From Stigonema ocellatum SAG 48.90 = DSM 106950 (GTDB taxonomy: Bacteria > Cyanobacteriota > Cyanobacteriia > Cyanobacteriales > Nostocaceae), in NCBI GenBank assembly GCA_016903675.1, contig JADQBA010000016.1, forward strand, positions 42,869 to 106,868: a stretch of 64,000 nt of DNA. The letters are read 5' to 3'. The position numbers and the translations under genes are program-made. The notes under the pieces are model-generated. The model searched no databases. It was not told the origin of the DNA and saw nothing but the letters and a program-made list of their open reading frames with translations. Positions 38,160 to 46,900 of the stretch are shown here, piece after piece (the first letter of the stretch is position 1; each line of letters opens with the position of its first letter).

Positions 38160-38414
38160 TTAGCTCTCCTCATTTTTTCTCCGACCCATATTTGAACGGG
38201 CTACCCTGCGTTGCTCAAGAAGTTCATCACGCAGTAAATTTTGCTGCTCAGGGTCTTGCCAATCCCTAATCAATCGTTTTAGTGCCACGTTCACCATGTC
38301 TTGTAGGCTTGGGGCATCGCTAATTTGATGAGGAGCAAGTGATTGCTCGAACGAGTGTTTAATCCTGTGCAAGTCCGCATAAATTTCATTTGGAATCCGT
38401 GCTTGATAGGGCAA
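38160..38414 (-). CDS. Hypothetical 84-residue protein ahead of UvrD helicase
   Basis: It opens MPYQARIPNEIYADLHRIKH and contains LQDMVNVALKRLIRDWQDPE, a ribbon-helix-helix-like pattern, so a small DNA-binding regulator is possible. It ends 12 nt before the helicase start, in the same operon. The family is not recognised. Confidence 0.6.
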   Translation of the reverse strand: MPYQARIPNEIYADLHRIKHSFEQSLAPHQISDAPSLQDMVNVALKRLIRDWQDPEQQNLLRDELLEQRRVARSNMGRRKNEES

Positions 38415-38531
38415 TTGTATTACCGCAGCTATATATCTGACCCCAGCATAAATACATACAACTAATTTCTGCTACCATGTATGCTTGTATGCAAGCTTAT
38501 GCAAAAATGAAATTAACTTATAGGAGAAGTA

Positions 38532-39629
38532 ATGTTTGAACTTGTCATAAAAGGTGTTCCCGTACACCGTGGTCCTAAGCGCGAACATATTACTTATGTT
38601 GCAAGTACTACTTTTGGTGACATTGCTCGACTATTAAACGATGGTCACCTCTATATCCCCAACATCCCAGACTTGCCGGACTTTGCCCAACGTAAACTTA
38701 ACCAGACACGAGTCAAGGCGATCGCCCGGTACATTCTGGAGACTTATCAGGATGGGACTACATTTTTCCCGCCAATTTGTGTTAATGCTCAACCATCACC
38801 AACTTACAAAGATGGTAGCCTCCATCTTCCTTACCAGTCACTTGGATTGCGCTTAACTGATGGTCAACATAGATGTTTTGGGATTCGTCAAGCACTCCAA
38901 GATATCCAGACGCAACCGTCAGAGTATACCATCATCCTTTCACAATTAGAAATTGGCGTGTTAATATATGCTGGACTGTCTTTAGAGGAGGAGCGTCAAG
39001 CTTTCCGCGACCAAAACCTGTTAGTCCAACGACCAAGCGTGTCGCTATCCCATGCTTTTGACAGGCGATCGCCCACAGTTTTGATTGCCAAAAATTTACT
39101 AGAGCGAGTTCCTCATTTTCGCGATAATGTAGAAATGTTTGAAAGCGGATTGGGTCAACACAATCCCAAGTTGCTAACGCTTGCCACTTTGGTGACTGCA
39201 ACCCAACATATGTTTTCACATTTGCAGTCAAAAGAGAATTTAGAGCCATTAGTTGATTGGGCAACGGCATTTTGGACTGCAACAGCGAGTGTGTTACTCG
39301 ATGAGCCTTGGACGATAAAAAGTAAAGAGGAACGTGCAGCTCAAAGACAGGATTCATTAGTAGTGAGCGCTCCTATATTTCAGGCATTGGGGATGTTGGC
39401 TCACGACTTATATCAAGAGGGTGTTCCAGCAGAAAATTTTGTCCAGTGGTTAAGCAGACTGCAAGAAATAGACTGGCGGCGCTCTAATCAACTATGGCAA
39501 GAGCGAGGTATCACACAAGTTAGAAGTCAGGGAGAAGCAATTATTCCAAATACTAAGACAACTATTAGGGCTTGTCATAAGGTACTAAGAGAGTTGATTG
39601 GTGTTGCACCCGTTGGTGGTGTGATTTGA
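38532..39629 (+). CDS. DGQHR-domain (DndB-like) protein
   Basis: The 365-residue protein has GLRLTDGQHRCFGIRQAL, the DGQHR motif of DndB-type proteins, and N-terminal FGDIARLLNDGHLYIPNI. DndB controls phosphorothioation in dnd systems; a related protein belongs to 7-deazaguanine dpd islands. An AGGAGA site (38522-38527) precedes ATG 38532. It is convergent with the TGT-like gene, and their 3' ends overlap by 55 nt (39575-39629), so the two stops are locked together. It is probably a regulator or DNA-binding part of the modification cassette; this is inference. Confidence 0.88.
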   Translation: MFELVIKGVPVHRGPKREHITYVASTTFGDIARLLNDGHLYIPNIPDLPDFAQRKLNQTRVKAIARYILETYQDGTTFFPPICVNAQPSPTYKDGSLHLPYQSLGLRLTDGQHRCFGIRQALQDIQTQPSEYTIILSQLEIGVLIYAGLSLEEERQAFRDQNLLVQRPSVSLSHAFDRRSPTVLIAKNLLERVPHFRDNVEMFESGLGQHNPKLLTLATLVTATQHMFSHLQSKENLEPLVDWATAFWTATASVLLDEPWTIKSKEERAAQRQDSLVVSAPIFQALGMLAHDLYQEGVPAENFVQWLSRLQEIDWRRSNQLWQERGITQVRSQGEAIIPNTKTTIRACHKVLRELIGVAPVGGVI

Positions 39630-40465
39630 GCAAATTCCAATCCTAAAACTTCTTGAAAGACATTGCGGTTACTAAACTTGCTGTCATAGCGCTCGTTCCA
39701 CCACAACCAACCAGTAGAATCTGCCCAAACATTGTGCTTTTTGAGTACTTCTATACGGGTTAATGCCAGTCCTCCTAAGACAAACTCCGGTCGGCTCCAA
39801 GCCAATAGTTCATCCAACTCTTCTATAGACAAGCCAAATTTAAAGCCCGTGGTTCTAGTTTTATCAACTTTCAATAGCCCTCCCAGTGCAATGTACTCAT
39901 AGCCAATGTCCCGATAAACACTAATCAAGGGAGCCAGGAAGCTTTTAGGTAATTCGTAATGTGGAGGAAAACAATCTAACTGGGGAACTACCTTTTGATG
40001 CCAATTGTAGATTGCATACCCAACTTGAACTACGCCAATCAAAGCATAGGTTCTTTGTTTATGCCAATATTCTTCCCAAGTTAATCTGGCTAAATATAAA
40101 GACAGTAATGGCTCACCAAAAATGTCTTGCGTGAAAACAAAATCAGGACAAAATTGGTCACAACGTTCGAGATATTCTTTAACCTTCTGTCGTAAATGCT
40201 GTTCAGATGCCAAACGTAACTCACGCATCCACCGATGATTACGGTATTCACAATACTGTTGGTAGTACCAAGGGAAATCTTGATTTGTAAAAACACCACT
40301 GTCTATAAAAAAGGGCTTTTCCAAATCACGAATACTCTGAAGGAGCTTATTGTAACATGAAACAGGTGCAAGAACACCATAATTTCCTTCTATTTTTTTT
40401 AATCTTTTTAATAAACCTAACCAGTCCATAGAAAAAACTGGTAAAAATTTATTATTTAAATTCAT
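39575..40465 (-). CDS. Zinc-less TGT/DpdA-like TIM-barrel protein
   Basis: The 296 residues align with the TGT barrel of the next gene: FIDSGVFTNQ (53-62) against DCGAFGY; FTQDIFG against SIDHLI; GVVQVGY (144-150) against GVAQGWN; YIALGGLLK (191-199) against YIAIGGLAR; and DSTGWLWWN against DSAGPLRKAW. The catalytic-type Asp at 55 is kept. The CxCxxC...H zinc site is absent and the protein is about 300 residues shorter, so it is not a normal TGT. It may be a second subunit or a different base-handling enzyme. It lies 70 nt downstream of the 711-residue protein on the same strand. Confidence 0.8.
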   Translation of the reverse strand: MNLNNKFLPVFSMDWLGLLKRLKKIEGNYGVLAPVSCYNKLLQSIRDLEKPFFIDSGVFTNQDFPWYYQQYCEYRNHRWMRELRLASEQHLRQKVKEYLERCDQFCPDFVFTQDIFGEPLLSLYLARLTWEEYWHKQRTYALIGVVQVGYAIYNWHQKVVPQLDCFPPHYELPKSFLAPLISVYRDIGYEYIALGGLLKVDKTRTTGFKFGLSIEELDELLAWSRPEFVLGGLALTRIEVLKKHNVWADSTGWLWWNERYDSKFSNRNVFQEVLGLEFAQITPPTGATPINSLSTL

Positions 40466-40534
40466 ATTTTTAATATTTAATTTCTTATTATAAGATTAAC
40501 ATTATTCTGGATGATAATCCTCTAAGTTTTCTGT

Positions 40535-42670
40535 TTAATTTTCACTATTTAGAAATTCTTGTAAACGATTATAAAATATATAAGTATTGTGAAAACCACG
40601 TCTACGATTGCGGTCATTTCCTCTAAAAATAACTGCTTCTACCCCAATTTGTTCACAGATTTTACACTTACATTCCTGCCAAGGTCTTGCTTCTAAAAGC
40701 TCTCTGTACATCTGAGTGTGTTGTCTTAAACGTCTGGCTTTAGCTGCTGGGTTGACCTTACCGTTGCGAGGTAATTCTAACAACTCGTCGAAAGCAAGCA
40801 GTTTATTGAGCGCATCATCTATCGATATTTTATCTTTATCATATTCTCGGATTGCGAAGAGTGCGTCTTGCTCAAGCAGCTTGAGAGTTTCACGCTCATA
40901 ACCATTTTCCAATAAATGCTTAATTCGTTGTGAGTGCTTATCTACAAAAGGAATACGGACAGCAGCGTAATTTTTCCCGCTCATAGTATGGTAGTTGTTT
41001 ACTGCATCAAACCAAGCTTTACGCAACGGACCTGCAGAGTCAAAGCTAGTAACTCCCAAATGGCGGAAATAAGGAATAGCTTCAATACGCCCCACCCCAA
41101 ATAAATGTAGTCTTGTTGTGGGAGTCAAATGTGGATAAACCTCCTGTAGAACTTCTAAAATTTCTTTAGTTGGTGTTCTTGCTAGTCCACCTATAGCAAT
41201 ATAGTCGTACCCCATTTCAACCAGTGCTTTCACTGCATCAGCATATTTTTCTGGATTCCACCCTTGTGCAACACCTATAGGAGTAAATGTATACCCTCTG
41301 CTGTCATGTTTTCTGATAAATTCCTCTGCATTTCGCAAAGTAAGGTCATAGCGTTTCTCTCTTACTCCAGGTTGTGCAAAAGGTCCCACAATTAAGTGGT
41401 CAATACTGACTCCGTAATTGAAGCCCAGTTGCTCATAATAATCCAAAATTTCTACAGTATTATATGGAGGTTCTTCCTGTTTTATATATCCAAACGCTCC
41501 ACAATCTCCCATGATTTTTCCTGGGAACCTAACAAAGTTGCGGATACCTCCTACTGCTTCTATGTCATTCTTTTTTGATTTTCTTTTATCAACAACTACT
41601 TTAGACACTAAAATTCCATGATAGTTCCGTTCTCCATATATTTCATGGGCATAGATATCGTCTGTATATGCATTACGATTGGGACTAAATTTATCTTGTT
41701 CAAAGACATAGCCAGCATCTACTTTATCATCCCATTCTGGAATAAAGTATTGCATTTGTAAATGCTTATTAACTGCTGGACGTAATTCCAGAAAGCGATG
41801 TAAATCTTCTTCTGTAGATTTTGGCTTACTTTTTGTTTGATTTTTAACTCTTGACTTTTTTTCTTTTGAAAATGAGATTCCTAAAGGTAAATATAATTGA
41901 TTTGGTTGCTTATCTAAAACATCTTTTAGTATTTCTGGCTCTCTGTATAAATTTTGCAATAAATCAGAGTTCTCTCTCACTTCATTGGCAATCAGCTTGA
42001 GCAGATGTCCTTTTAATCCCACTAATGCACAGCTAAAACGTGATGCATCGGCATTGGAAAGAGTAAACACTTCAGACTTAGCTTTGTCTGAATCTATATA
42101 ATTTATGCTTTTATTTGAGGCGAAAAATATGAAAGTTTGGTTAGTATGAGTCTCAACAGGTAAGTTTAAAGCACGCAGGTATTTATCTCCAAGCAAGACA
42201 AACACCAAATCGTATCCAACAACTGCTTGTTTAAATGCCTCATGTATTCCGAGAAAATCTGCCCAAGAACAAACCTCATTACTCTTCATCGAGTTGAATG
42301 TGACGGAGTAGGGAACGATAACTCTGTCTTCAGGGATTAACCCATACCCTGCTGAGATGATTTTCACATCTACCACATATGATCCAAAGCGCTTACCGTC
42401 AGGTTGCCTCAGGCTGCGCAGGATATTTACACCCTCCATTGCCCGCATATGCTGTAAACCCGTGTACATCTGAGCTGCTGGACAAGAAAACTCAGATAGT
42501 AATTGAGAGCGTTCGCTTAACTTCTTTGCGTCTTTAAAATCTTCGATTGTGAGCTGGTTTGTTGGCTTAAAGCGTTTTTCCCCTGTACAAGAGGTAATTA
42601 CTAAAACGCGAGGCTGTTGCTTGATATGATTTAACGCAACAGCAGTTGTTGTTTCAAATAATTTAGTCAT
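40535..42670 (-). CDS. dpdA: DpdA-type transglycosylase: DUF6884-like domain plus TGT barrel
   Basis: The 711-residue protein has an N-terminal DUF6884/YaaA-like domain (about 18-190; ISAGYGLIPEDRVIVPYSVT) and a tRNA-guanine-transglycosylase barrel (about 335-700): GDCGAFGY (389-395), SIDHLI (422-), GVAQG (466-470), IAIGGLA (491-497), and zinc ligands Cys667, Cys669, Cys672 and His694. DpdA proteins swap guanine for preQ0-type bases in DNA; the neighbouring queD and DGQHR genes support that rather than tRNA queuosine. The stop of queD overlaps its start by 8 nt. The exact DNA product base cannot be told from sequence. A tRNA enzyme is the main alternative. Confidence 0.82.
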   Translation of the reverse strand: MTKLFETTTAVALNHIKQQPRVLVITSCTGEKRFKPTNQLTIEDFKDAKKLSERSQLLSEFSCPAAQMYTGLQHMRAMEGVNILRSLRQPDGKRFGSYVVDVKIISAGYGLIPEDRVIVPYSVTFNSMKSNEVCSWADFLGIHEAFKQAVVGYDLVFVLLGDKYLRALNLPVETHTNQTFIFFASNKSINYIDSDKAKSEVFTLSNADASRFSCALVGLKGHLLKLIANEVRENSDLLQNLYREPEILKDVLDKQPNQLYLPLGISFSKEKKSRVKNQTKSKPKSTEEDLHRFLELRPAVNKHLQMQYFIPEWDDKVDAGYVFEQDKFSPNRNAYTDDIYAHEIYGERNYHGILVSKVVVDKRKSKKNDIEAVGGIRNFVRFPGKIMGDCGAFGYIKQEEPPYNTVEILDYYEQLGFNYGVSIDHLIVGPFAQPGVREKRYDLTLRNAEEFIRKHDSRGYTFTPIGVAQGWNPEKYADAVKALVEMGYDYIAIGGLARTPTKEILEVLQEVYPHLTPTTRLHLFGVGRIEAIPYFRHLGVTSFDSAGPLRKAWFDAVNNYHTMSGKNYAAVRIPFVDKHSQRIKHLLENGYERETLKLLEQDALFAIREYDKDKISIDDALNKLLAFDELLELPRNGKVNPAAKARRLRQHTQMYRELLEARPWQECKCKICEQIGVEAVIFRGNDRNRRRGFHNTYIFYNRLQEFLNSEN

Positions 42671-43052
42671 CTTCGTACTCTACCCAAGAATTAGGAGTTT
42701 CTGAAACCGCAACCTTCAGTTGTACATCAAGCGGCACCCGCTTCTTGGTTTCGTCATAAATATATTTAGCAATCATCTCAGATGTTGTTTCATATTCGGG
42801 AGGCATGACTTCGTTTAGGATGCAGTGGTCAAGTCCTCCCTTACTTACATCTTTCTTTGCCCAACGTAGAGTTCTGAAATCCGAGACCATCGCTGGATGC
42901 GGACAATACTCGGACAAATGCAGCGAATATGACGATGCCTCGATTCGCACTTTATAAGTGTGCCCGTGCATTCTACCACAGGGTCCGTCGTAATCCTTAA
43001 TATAATGAGCGCTATCAAACGTAAATTCTGTAACGAGTTTCCATTTGGGCAT
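42663..43052 (-). CDS. queD: QueD-like 6-carboxytetrahydropterin synthase
   Basis: QueD makes 6-carboxytetrahydropterin, an early step to preQ0. The 129-residue protein keeps FTFDSAHYIKDYDGPCGRMH with the zinc His and catalytic Cys, HGHTYKV (two zinc His), GGLDHCILNE and AVSETPNSWVEY. I chose ATG 43052, preceded by AGGGAT; a longer frame to 43112 has no ribosome site. It overlaps dpdA by 8 nt, so it supplies precursor for that gene. folE, queE and queC are not in the window. Confidence 0.92.
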   Translation of the reverse strand: MPKWKLVTEFTFDSAHYIKDYDGPCGRMHGHTYKVRIEASSYSLHLSEYCPHPAMVSDFRTLRWAKKDVSKGGLDHCILNEVMPPEYETTSEMIAKYIYDETKKRVPLDVQLKVAVSETPNSWVEYEDD

Positions 43053-43189
43053 TTTATGTATCCCTATTAAACATAAATTGCTTTTTAGCAAAATAAGTTC
43101 ATCTTTATACAATAAAAGTATTCGATTATACTTTTCTTAAAAAAGAATATTCGATATTACCGTGAATGTAAATACTTTGGCACAAACTG

Positions 43190-43552
43190 TTACTGTGTAG
43201 CGGCTTCGGATAGTAAACCTGACATGGACAGGACGTGTTCTGACGCCTGTTTGGCGACAAGAGTAACCTGAGTTCTCGCCTCCGTATCAGTACAGATTTG
43301 ACTCCAGTGCCGTTGCCAACGGGAAAGTAGACGCTGTAAATCCACCAATTCTGCTGCTTGGTCTATATCCATGGACTGCGCAGTCCACTCAATAAAAAAC
43401 TTGCTTTCTTCTACGAGACTAACAACTAAATCACCATGTGCTGGGTCATCTAAAAAAGATTTAATCCGTGCCAAGTTTGCAGCTAGGTTCCCCAAACGGG
43501 TGGGAATATTATCTCTTTGAAGCCTTTGTTGTTTTTGAGTCCAGTCTTTCAT
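43190..43552 (-). CDS. Hypothetical 120-residue helical protein
   Basis: It opens MKDWTQKQQRLQRDNIPTRL and is nearly all helix (ANLARIKSFLDDPAHG, VDLQRLLSRWQRHWSQI). It is cyanobacterial in style but has no recognised family. Its start overlaps the stop of a 23-codon frame (ATG 43620, stop 43549-43551) reading MEIQDATIRERVAEVIQQLL, probably a truncated partner or leader. It is upstream of queD by about 140 nt on the same strand. Confidence 0.6.
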   Translation of the reverse strand: MKDWTQKQQRLQRDNIPTRLGNLAANLARIKSFLDDPAHGDLVVSLVEESKFFIEWTAQSMDIDQAAELVDLQRLLSRWQRHWSQICTDTEARTQVTLVAKQASEHVLSMSGLLSEAATQ

Positions 43553-43620
43553 ACGTCTCCTAGCAACTGTTGAATAACTTCGGCAACTCGTTCTCTAATC
43601 GTAGCGTCCTGAATTTCCAT

Positions 43621-43940
43621 TGAACTTAATCAGCAACGCCAAAAACTTTAATAATAATGATCATCAAATAGAGAGGGGATGAGGCTAGCGTCGCTAGCCT
43701 CATCCCCTATAACCCGCGCACGATTATCATTTTCATTTAGATAATTTTAAGTATTTTAACTGATTGACAAAAGTCACTTTACCTTAACCTCTCACGAATG
43801 GCTGGTGGGCACTGCCCACCCTACGAAATCATCAGCTTTTTGTTGCTCTGATTTTCGCAACAAGGCGGTGGTGCAAGATATGAGCCTACCCACTTAACTA
43901 ATAAGTTCTTAATTACGAATTACGAATTACGAATTACGAA
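43621..43940. other. Intergenic with strong hairpin and repeats
   Basis: A 17-bp perfect hairpin lies at 43674-43708 (arm AGGGGATGAGGCTAGCG, 1-nt gap). GGTGGGCACTGCCCACC at about 43804-43820 is the same unit as in the mini-elements. TACGAAT repeats occupy 43911-43942. It separates the 3' end of the CHAT gene from the genes downstream of it. Confidence 0.75.
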
Positions 43941-46900
43941 TTATTCACTCACTGCTCCCAAAGCTTTCAAAGTTACCTTTTCAGCTACCGTTAAACCAAT
44001 TATACCTGTAATATTCATACCCTCATAAGGTCTATGTGCCCTAAAAGTTTTTAAACACTCACCTGTAGCCACACTCCAAAGCTTAATAGTCTCGTCTTTG
44101 CTACCACTGGCTAACATTTGACCATCTGGACTAAAAGCAACACACCAGATCACTTTCTCATGTCCCCGCAACGTTTTCAAAGTTACACCTGTATTCACAT
44201 CCCAAAGCTTTACTGTTTGGTCATCGCTGCTACTTGCTAACATTTGACCATCTGGGCTAAATGTAATTGACCTAACTCCGTGGGTATGTCCTTGAAAAGT
44301 ACGTAGGCATTGCCCTGTACCCATATGCCATAGTTTAATGGTTTGGTCAGCGCTACCACTGGCAACAAGGCTACCACAGGGACTAAAAGCAACTGATAAA
44401 ACCCAATCCTCATGTCCTACCAAGGTTGTTAAACAAATACCAGTACTAGCATCCCAGAGTTTAATGGTTTGGTCATCACTACCGCTGGCTAAGGTCGTTC
44501 CTTCTGGGCTGAAAGCTACTAACTTGACCCGATGAGTGTGTTCTTGCAGCGTATGTAAACACTCACCCGTGCGCCAATCCCAAAGCTTAACAGTGTAATC
44601 GTTACCACCACTTGCCAGAATTTGTCCATCTGGACTGAAACAAACTGATTGAACCCAACCACTATGTCCCCACAAAGTTCTCAAACATTCACTTGTCTTG
44701 GCATCCCACACCTTGATAGTTTGGTCATCACTGCTGGAAGCTAGGATTTGAGTACTGAGGTCACTGAGTGTGGCAAATGTGACTGCTGTGACTATATTAG
44801 TATGACCAAGCAATGTTCTTTTACATTGTGCCGTCGAAATATCCCACAGTCTGACTCTATGGTCTGCATGACTACTTGCCAAGGTTTGACCATCCACACT
44901 GAAGGCAACAGATGACACCCAATTGCTGTAAGTTGAGAGCGATCGCAAGCATTGTCCAGAAGAAAAATCCCAAAATTTTACAGTTTGGTCATCACTCACA
45001 CTCACCAACGTTTGCCCATCAGGACTAAAACCAACTAACCAAACCCTCTCGGTATGTTCCTGCAAAGTTTGCAAACAATCAACCGTTGAAACATCCCATA
45101 TCTTAACAGTTTTATCTTCACTTGCTGTCGCCAGTAACCGACCATTTGCACTGAAGTTAACTGACCAGACATAGCTGCTGTAACCTGGTATAACTTTAAC
45201 ACATTCTAGCGTCTGGATATCCCATAATTTCACAGTGTTACCATCGCTTCCCGTTGCTAGTATATGCCCATCAGGACTCAAAGCAACAGAACGTTTCCAG
45301 TTGATGTTGGTTTCCAAACTCCGCAAGCACTGACCGTTATTAATATCCCAAACCCTTACAGTTTGGTCTTCACTGCTACTCACTAATATTTGTCCATTTC
45401 CACTGAACGCAACAGACCATATCCGACCTGTATGTCCAAGCAAAGCTTTAATGTACTGCCCAGTGTGTATATTCCATAATCGCACAGTTTGGTCATTACT
45501 ACCACTTGCCAAAATTTGACCATCTGGACTAAAAGCAACAGATTTCACCCAACCGGTATGACCTCGTAGGGTTTTGAGACATTGCCCAGTTTGAACATTC
45601 CACAATCGTACTGTTTGGTCATGACTAGCGCTTGCCAAAATTTGACCATCTGGGCTAAAAGCAAGACATACTACCCAACTAGTATGCCCGTTATAGCAGC
45701 GCAACTTTCGACCATCTGCAACTTGCCACAAACAAATCTCTTCATCAATCCCTATTGCTATCAACTTTCCGTCTGGACTAAAGGTTGCTGAGAAAATAAC
45801 GCCTAAAGTTTGAGTCAATACAGATTTAGTCAAATCTGAGTTAGAGAAATTGACGAAGTGCAAATTCATCCCCTGTAGGTACGCCTGCCAAACAGTTAAG
45901 TTAGAAAAATTATAGCCACTGAGGTCTACCTGCAATTGCCAGAGGAGATTGAGAAGATTACCCCCAGCATATCCCGGTTTTCGGGGTGCATGGGAACGTA
46001 GTGTTGACAGCAACTGATTCAAGTGGTCTTGGACAATTTCCTGATTTCCCAAAAAAGTCAGAAGTCTATCGGCAATAGGCTTCAGTATCAGCCTTGTTTG
46101 AGTATTTCTTAAATAATCTTTTGCCTGAGATTTGATGAGCGCATAGCTATTAAATTTTGTTATTTCTCCAGCTAAAATCTCTTGGCAAATCTCTTCGATA
46201 AATCGGTCAGTGATATATTCCATAACTACGGGTTGTTGAGAGAATTTTGCCAATTTTTTCTCAACTAAAGAGCGCGATATTAGAGAATCTAATGTTTCTA
46301 ACAAATCCCGTGGTGCCACAGCAGGGATAATATCTCCTTGCAATTCTGCTAGTGATAACCATTCGCGATTAATTGCCAGCCAGTACATGACCTGCTGTTC
46401 TAACACAGACAGGCGATTAAACTGTTGGTCAAGTAAATCTGAAATGTCTCCAAATACAATTGTGCCTTGCTGCAAAAACTCAGCAGTACTACCGTCAAAT
46501 AACTCCTGAATGGTTGTCGCCACAATCTTGAGTGCCAGTGGATTGCCTGCATAGTAACTCACTAGCGTGCGACCTTCATCTTCAGATACAGAAAAGCCTT
46601 TTTCTAATAGAATAGAGTGACATTGTTCTTGAGGTAAACCAGATAATCTTAACGAATGAATACGTGAATTTTTACCTTCTTTAACGCTAATTCCTCGAAG
46701 TTTTTCCCGACTGGTTAATACCAGGCAACTCTGATGGTTAGTTTCTCCCACACATCTAAAAAGTTGCCCATATCCTTCATATCCTTGTCGATATGCTCCT
46801 GCACGTTTGTCACTGGATAAAATTGATTCTACATTGTCAAGTACTAACAAACAGCGTGCAGAACGGAGATACTCAATTAATCGAGCAATTTTAGCATCCA

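Noticed and set aside
42663..43052. queD as part of tRNA queuosine synthesis
   Set aside because: The gene overlaps a DpdA-type transglycosylase with a DUF6884-like front and lies with a DGQHR gene; queC, queE, queA and queG are not nearby. A tRNA role remains possible but is less likely.
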